DNA of 64,000 bases, from positions 186,001-250,000 of the forward strand of contig NZ_JABBCQ020000005.1 in assembly GCF_012844455.2 (NCBI RefSeq). The letters are read 5' to 3'. Positions 61,314-64,000 of the stretch are shown here, in pieces; the first letter of the stretch is position 1, and every line of letters starts with the position of its first letter. Origin of the DNA: Comamonas suwonensis. Its GTDB lineage: Bacteria; Pseudomonadota; Gammaproteobacteria; Burkholderiales; Burkholderiaceae_C. Both the position numbers and the translations under genes were made by a program. The notes beneath the pieces are model-generated. The model saw nothing but the letters and a program-made list of their open reading frames with translations, was not told the DNA's origin and searched no databases.

Positions 61314-62876
61314 ATGAGGTGGTGGAGACAGGGCAGGCGCATCGCCCCTCGATGTGCAAGTGTGGTGCTGGTCCTGCTGACCGCTTGCGGCGGAGGAGGA
61401 GGGGGCAGTGTTCCTGATCCAGGACCGGGGCCGGACGATGGCCCTGGCGTTGGTGGAGGAGGTGGCGGTGGTGTTGCCGGCACTGAAGACATCAACCCTC
61501 CGTCAGGTCCGCCCAAAGCCTATGTGCTGGATTCGCTGGTGGTTCCTGCGGCGGAATCTGCGGCAGCGACCAGAGGCGTGGCGCTGTCCACTGCCGCTGT
61601 GCGGCCTCAGGCCGTCAGTCTGGCGTTACCGCAGTGGAGTAATGCCCCGCTGCCTTTAATGCCTGTGCCAGGTCTGCCCATGCAAATAGGTGCGCCTCGG
61701 GACTTGTCTTCGTTGCAGTCTGCAGGAGACATGTCCCGAATGCTGAAGTGGACCGAGGAACCCGATGGCGGGCTGGTCGCGGCGATCAGCATTACCTCCA
61801 CCGGTGCCTATGGGGTGCGCCTGGGGCTGGTTGTTGATGCCTTGCCGGATGCGGCCCAGATTCGTTTGTACCGGCAGGACCGCACCAAGACGGGATTTGA
61901 GACCACGGGCCAGGCCATCAACGAGGCCATTGCTCGAAATCGTCGCGTCGATGGCAATACGCAGGCGGCCCGCATCTGGTGGACGCCTGACCAGGGGGCC
62001 GAAGAGGTCACTCTGGAAATCGGCCTGCCCGCAGGGGTGCCCACTTCGCAGCTACGGATTGCCCTTCCCGCGCTCACTCACGCCTATATCAATCTGGCGT
62101 TGCCCATGCAGGCTGATTTGCGTGAGAATTTCGTCAGCAGGAATGTGGGCGATGCAGGTGACTGCGAGCAGGATGCCAGCTGTGCCAACCAGTATGCGAC
62201 CGAACGCAATGCCTTGGCGCGCATGACTTATGTGGGTCCAGACAACCGTTATTACTACTGCACAGGCTCTTTGCTGAACAACACCAGGCTTGATTACACG
62301 CCGTACTTCCTGTCGGCCAACCACTGCATCTCTACGCAGGCATCGGCCACTTCGCTGCGTACCGACTGGTTCTTTCGTTCGGCCAGCTGCAACAGCTTTG
62401 AGCCCAATGCCCAGACCACCGCACTACAGCGTGGAGCGACCCTGCTTTATGCGGCGGCAGCCACTGATACCACGCTGATGCGACTCAATGAAGCGCCACC
62501 AGCTGGTGCCACGCTGACTGGCTGGGACGCTCGCGGCACAGCGGTGGCGGGTACGGCCATTTACGGCCTGCATCATCCGCAGGGCGACTGGCTCAAGTAC
62601 AGCGAAGGTCAGGTACAGCGTCTGAGTAACTGTACGGTTGGCAATGGTGGTGTCACCTGCAGCCCTGGCAATGCGCAAAGCGATTATCTGAATATCAGCT
62701 GGAGCAAGGGCATCACCGAAGGTGGCAGCAGCGGATCGTCCATTTTTGTGAACGGCCGCGTAGTGGGAACGCTGTCTGGCGGCAGCAGTTCATGTACGGC
62801 CAGCGGCGGATCCGATGTCTATAGCCGCTTCGACCGGGCTTTCAATAGCCCGATAGGGAACTGGCTGGCGCAGTAG
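61314..62876 (+). CDS. Trypsin-like serine protease lipoprotein (lysyl endopeptidase-like)
   Basis: A 520-residue predicted lipoprotein, lipobox LLTAC followed by a Gly run and a Gly/Pro/Asp-rich linker to about residue 65. After a 200-residue N-terminal region comes a chymotrypsin-fold catalytic domain: His in YFLSANHCIS, Asp in AAATDTTLMRL and Ser in TEGGSSGSSIF, plus several Cys pairs. It resembles the Lysobacter lysyl endopeptidase or Achromobacter protease I group. GGAGGACACG precedes the ATG. It is downstream of ruvA on the same strand, but probably has its own promoter. Surface exposure or secretion is possible. Confidence 0.82.
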   Translation: MRWWRQGRRIAPRCASVVLVLLTACGGGGGGSVPDPGPGPDDGPGVGGGGGGGVAGTEDINPPSGPPKAYVLDSLVVPAAESAAATRGVALSTAAVRPQAVSLALPQWSNAPLPLMPVPGLPMQIGAPRDLSSLQSAGDMSRMLKWTEEPDGGLVAAISITSTGAYGVRLGLVVDALPDAAQIRLYRQDRTKTGFETTGQAINEAIARNRRVDGNTQAARIWWTPDQGAEEVTLEIGLPAGVPTSQLRIALPALTHAYINLALPMQADLRENFVSRNVGDAGDCEQDASCANQYATERNALARMTYVGPDNRYYYCTGSLLNNTRLDYTPYFLSANHCISTQASATSLRTDWFFRSASCNSFEPNAQTTALQRGATLLYAAAATDTTLMRLNEAPPAGATLTGWDARGTAVAGTAIYGLHHPQGDWLKYSEGQVQRLSNCTVGNGGVTCSPGNAQSDYLNISWSKGITEGGSSGSSIFVNGRVVGTLSGGSSSCTASGGSDVYSRFDRAFNSPIGNWLAQ

Positions 62877-62901
62877 CAGTCCGGAGGGACCCACAAGGGC
62901 G

Positions 62902-63438
62902 TTATTTGCCGGTCAATTTTTTGACCGCGGCTTCGGTTTGCTGCACATGGGCCAAAGGGTCGCTGCTGATGAGTGAAAACTTCACCTTGCCATCCTGTCC
63001 CACGACATAGGAAATACGGTTGGCCATGGCGGGGTTGGCAGCGGCTGCAGCGTCATAGGCCTTGATGGTCTGGGCCTTGGGGTCGGAGGCTACGGCAAAT
63101 TGGTCGCGGCAGGCCTCGGTGGAAAAGCGCTTGAGCGTGTCGATGTCGTCATGCGACATGCCTACCACCGTGGCACCCATGGCGGTGAACTGAGGCGTGG
63201 CTTCGGCAAAGGCATGGGCTTCCAAAGTGCAGCCTTGGGTGAACGCCTTGGGGAAGAAGTACAGCACTACCGGCCCCTTTTTCAGCGCGGCGGCCATGTC
63301 AAAGTCAAACGCCTTACCAGCGACTGCCGCCGACGTCTTGAAGCTGGGCGCGGCATCGCCGACTTTGAGCGCCGCCTGAGCTGCGGGGGCTAGCAGGGCG
63401 GCGAGCAGCCAGGGGGCGAGCGGATGTATTTTGAACAT
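62902..63438 (-). CDS. Exported peroxiredoxin (PrxQ/BCP-like)
   Basis: A 178-residue thiol peroxidase with a signal peptide (MFKIHPLAPWLLAALLAPAA, cleavage near AQAAL), so periplasmic. The peroxidatic Cys is in FFPKAFTQGCTLEAHAF, where usual BCP has FTPGCT; no resolving Cys five residues later, but there is a second Cys in FSTEACRDQF. SYVVGQDGKVKFSLISSDP is the later conserved strand. ATG 63438 with AAAGG upstream is preferred; the frame extends to 63495 without a ribosome site. It reduces peroxides, likely with a periplasmic thiol partner. Confidence 0.85.
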   Translation of the reverse strand: MFKIHPLAPWLLAALLAPAAQAALKVGDAAPSFKTSAAVAGKAFDFDMAAALKKGPVVLYFFPKAFTQGCTLEAHAFAEATPQFTAMGATVVGMSHDDIDTLKRFSTEACRDQFAVASDPKAQTIKAYDAAAAANPAMANRISYVVGQDGKVKFSLISSDPLAHVQQTEAAVKKLTGK

Positions 63439-63557
63439 GGCAAAGCCTTTAAGAACGTGTGTGCGGCCTCTACGATGCCATGGATTGTTCGTCATCCTTC
63501 ATTCGCCTTGCTGTTGTCCTGCCTACTGCACTTTTGCTAGCCCCTTTGCTTGCGTGC

Positions 63558-64000
63558 TTACTTCGCGCTGCCCAGCGAGGTGCGGTATTCCAGCGCATAG
63601 GCTAGTTTGCCGGCCTTTTTGCCATCCGCAGGCTTGGGCGTGGGCAGTTCGGTATAGGTTGCCGTGCCAAAGGCCGTCATCTGGCCCATCTGCACGGCGT
63701 TGTAGCCCGAAGCGCCGATCATCTCCGCAGGGTTGGCGGCCAGCATCAGGTTGGATGCATCCTTGATGGCCTGCATATAGCCTCCGTCGGAGCCGTTGCC
63801 CGCCAGGTTCAGGTTGTACTGGCTCAATTTGAAATTACGCGGTGAGGCCTGCAGCCATTCGCCCCAGTAGAACTCCAGAAACTCGGAAGGATTGACCGGC
63901 TTGTTGTAGCCCACTTCGCGGGTGAAGTAGACCAGCGAGCGGAAGGGGTCGTCCTTGAGACCATTGGACAGGCCCAACTGACGCGGCAGATCTGCGGGAG
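63558..64000 (-). CDS. ParB-like nuclease family protein (ParBc_2-type), C-terminal part, cut by window edge
   Basis: The frame is open to the right edge, so about 147 C-terminal residues are visible. The part DLPRQLGLSNGLKDDPFRSL, with VYFTREVGYNK following, resembles the region after the His motif of the putative ParB-like nuclease family, then EFLEFYWGEWLQ. Later residues (AAGNGSDGG-like LAGNGSDGGYMQAIKD) and the Lys-rich end show no domain I know. The catalytic portion lies outside the window, so activity cannot be judged. Confidence 0.5.
   Translation of the reverse strand, partial: PADLPRQLGLSNGLKDDPFRSLVYFTREVGYNKPVNPSEFLEFYWGEWLQASPRNFKLSQYNLNLAGNGSDGGYMQAIKDASNLMLAANPAEMIGASGYNAVQMGQMTAFGTATYTELPTPKPADGKKAGKLAYALEYRTSLGSAK

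Noticed and set aside
1-64000. Prophage, integrative element or genomic island borders
   Set aside because: No integrase, transposase, tRNA end, att-like duplication or shift in codon use was found; all long stretches look like native chromosome.

Overview
The window is a stretch of a high-GC betaproteobacterial chromosome, most probably Comamonas or a close Comamonadaceae relative (Burkholderiales). The signs are several Bug/TctC-type periplasmic receptors without their membrane partners, a liv-type ABC transporter bracketed by two CoA ligases, a DUF1840 gene next to a cyclopropane synthase, RluB with a long charged N-terminal tail, and two families of short intergenic repeats that I associate with this family. 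I see no rRNA, tRNA, CRISPR array, prophage or insertion sequence. Gene density is high and most of the window is core or metabolic chromosome. Identifications rest on motif and family recognition by eye; no search was run.

Layout. 1-2.5 kb: end of a liv-type binding protein, an M20 amidohydrolase, an AraC remnant and an acyl-CoA-binding protein behind a palindromic operator. 2.6-8.4 kb: a 2-oxoglutarate/Fe(II) dioxygenase divergent from a transport unit (two NMT1-like binding proteins, a nucleoside-type deaminase, an ATPase and a permease), probably uptake and breakdown of a nitrogen heterocycle. 8.5-13.9 kb: EptA-like phosphoethanolamine transferase, zinc aminopeptidase lipoprotein, a small membrane protein, cyclopropane synthase and DUF1840. 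13.9-24.8 kb: a Bug receptor, then a minus-strand cluster (CoA ligase, LivG, LivH, a 43-residue small ORF, LivM, binding protein, LivF, PaaK-like ligase) divergent from a Crp/Fnr regulator. 25-29.4 kb: repeat-tailed RluB and HtpG behind a sigma-32-like promoter. 29.5-33.2 kb: hydroxyacid dehydrogenase, RraA-like aldolase and a frameshifted Bug receptor, divergent from a LysR regulator.

33.3-38.6 kb is a stress-regulator segment: an unknown gene behind a LexA-type SOS box, SoxR divergent from a RidA-MFS pair with a SoxR box in a 19-bp promoter spacer, and a TetR regulator divergent from a second MFS transporter. 38.6-49.1 kb holds a glycine-rich lipoprotein, SrkA, a 2H phosphoesterase, Ohr, a ParB-like small protein, a class C serine hydrolase, an enoyl-CoA hydratase, a two-part radical SAM protein, a 3-hydroxyacyl-CoA dehydrogenase and a GMC oxidoreductase. 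49.1-53.9 kb is a tight operon of a PAS-GGDEF-EAL protein, AMP nucleosidase and a membrane protein with a degenerate GGDEF site. 54-64 kb: CDF metal transporter, Dtd, DbpA, TauE/SafE, a Bug receptor, YbeY-PhoH, RuvA, a trypsin-like lipoprotein, an exported peroxiredoxin and a truncated ParB-like protein.

The least explained items are the small ORF translationally coupled to livH, the LexA-box gene, the radical SAM protein with an unassigned C-terminal half, the cyclic-di-GMP/AMP nucleosidase operon, and a palindromic repeat family that also occurs inside reading frames, in one case as most of a signal peptide.
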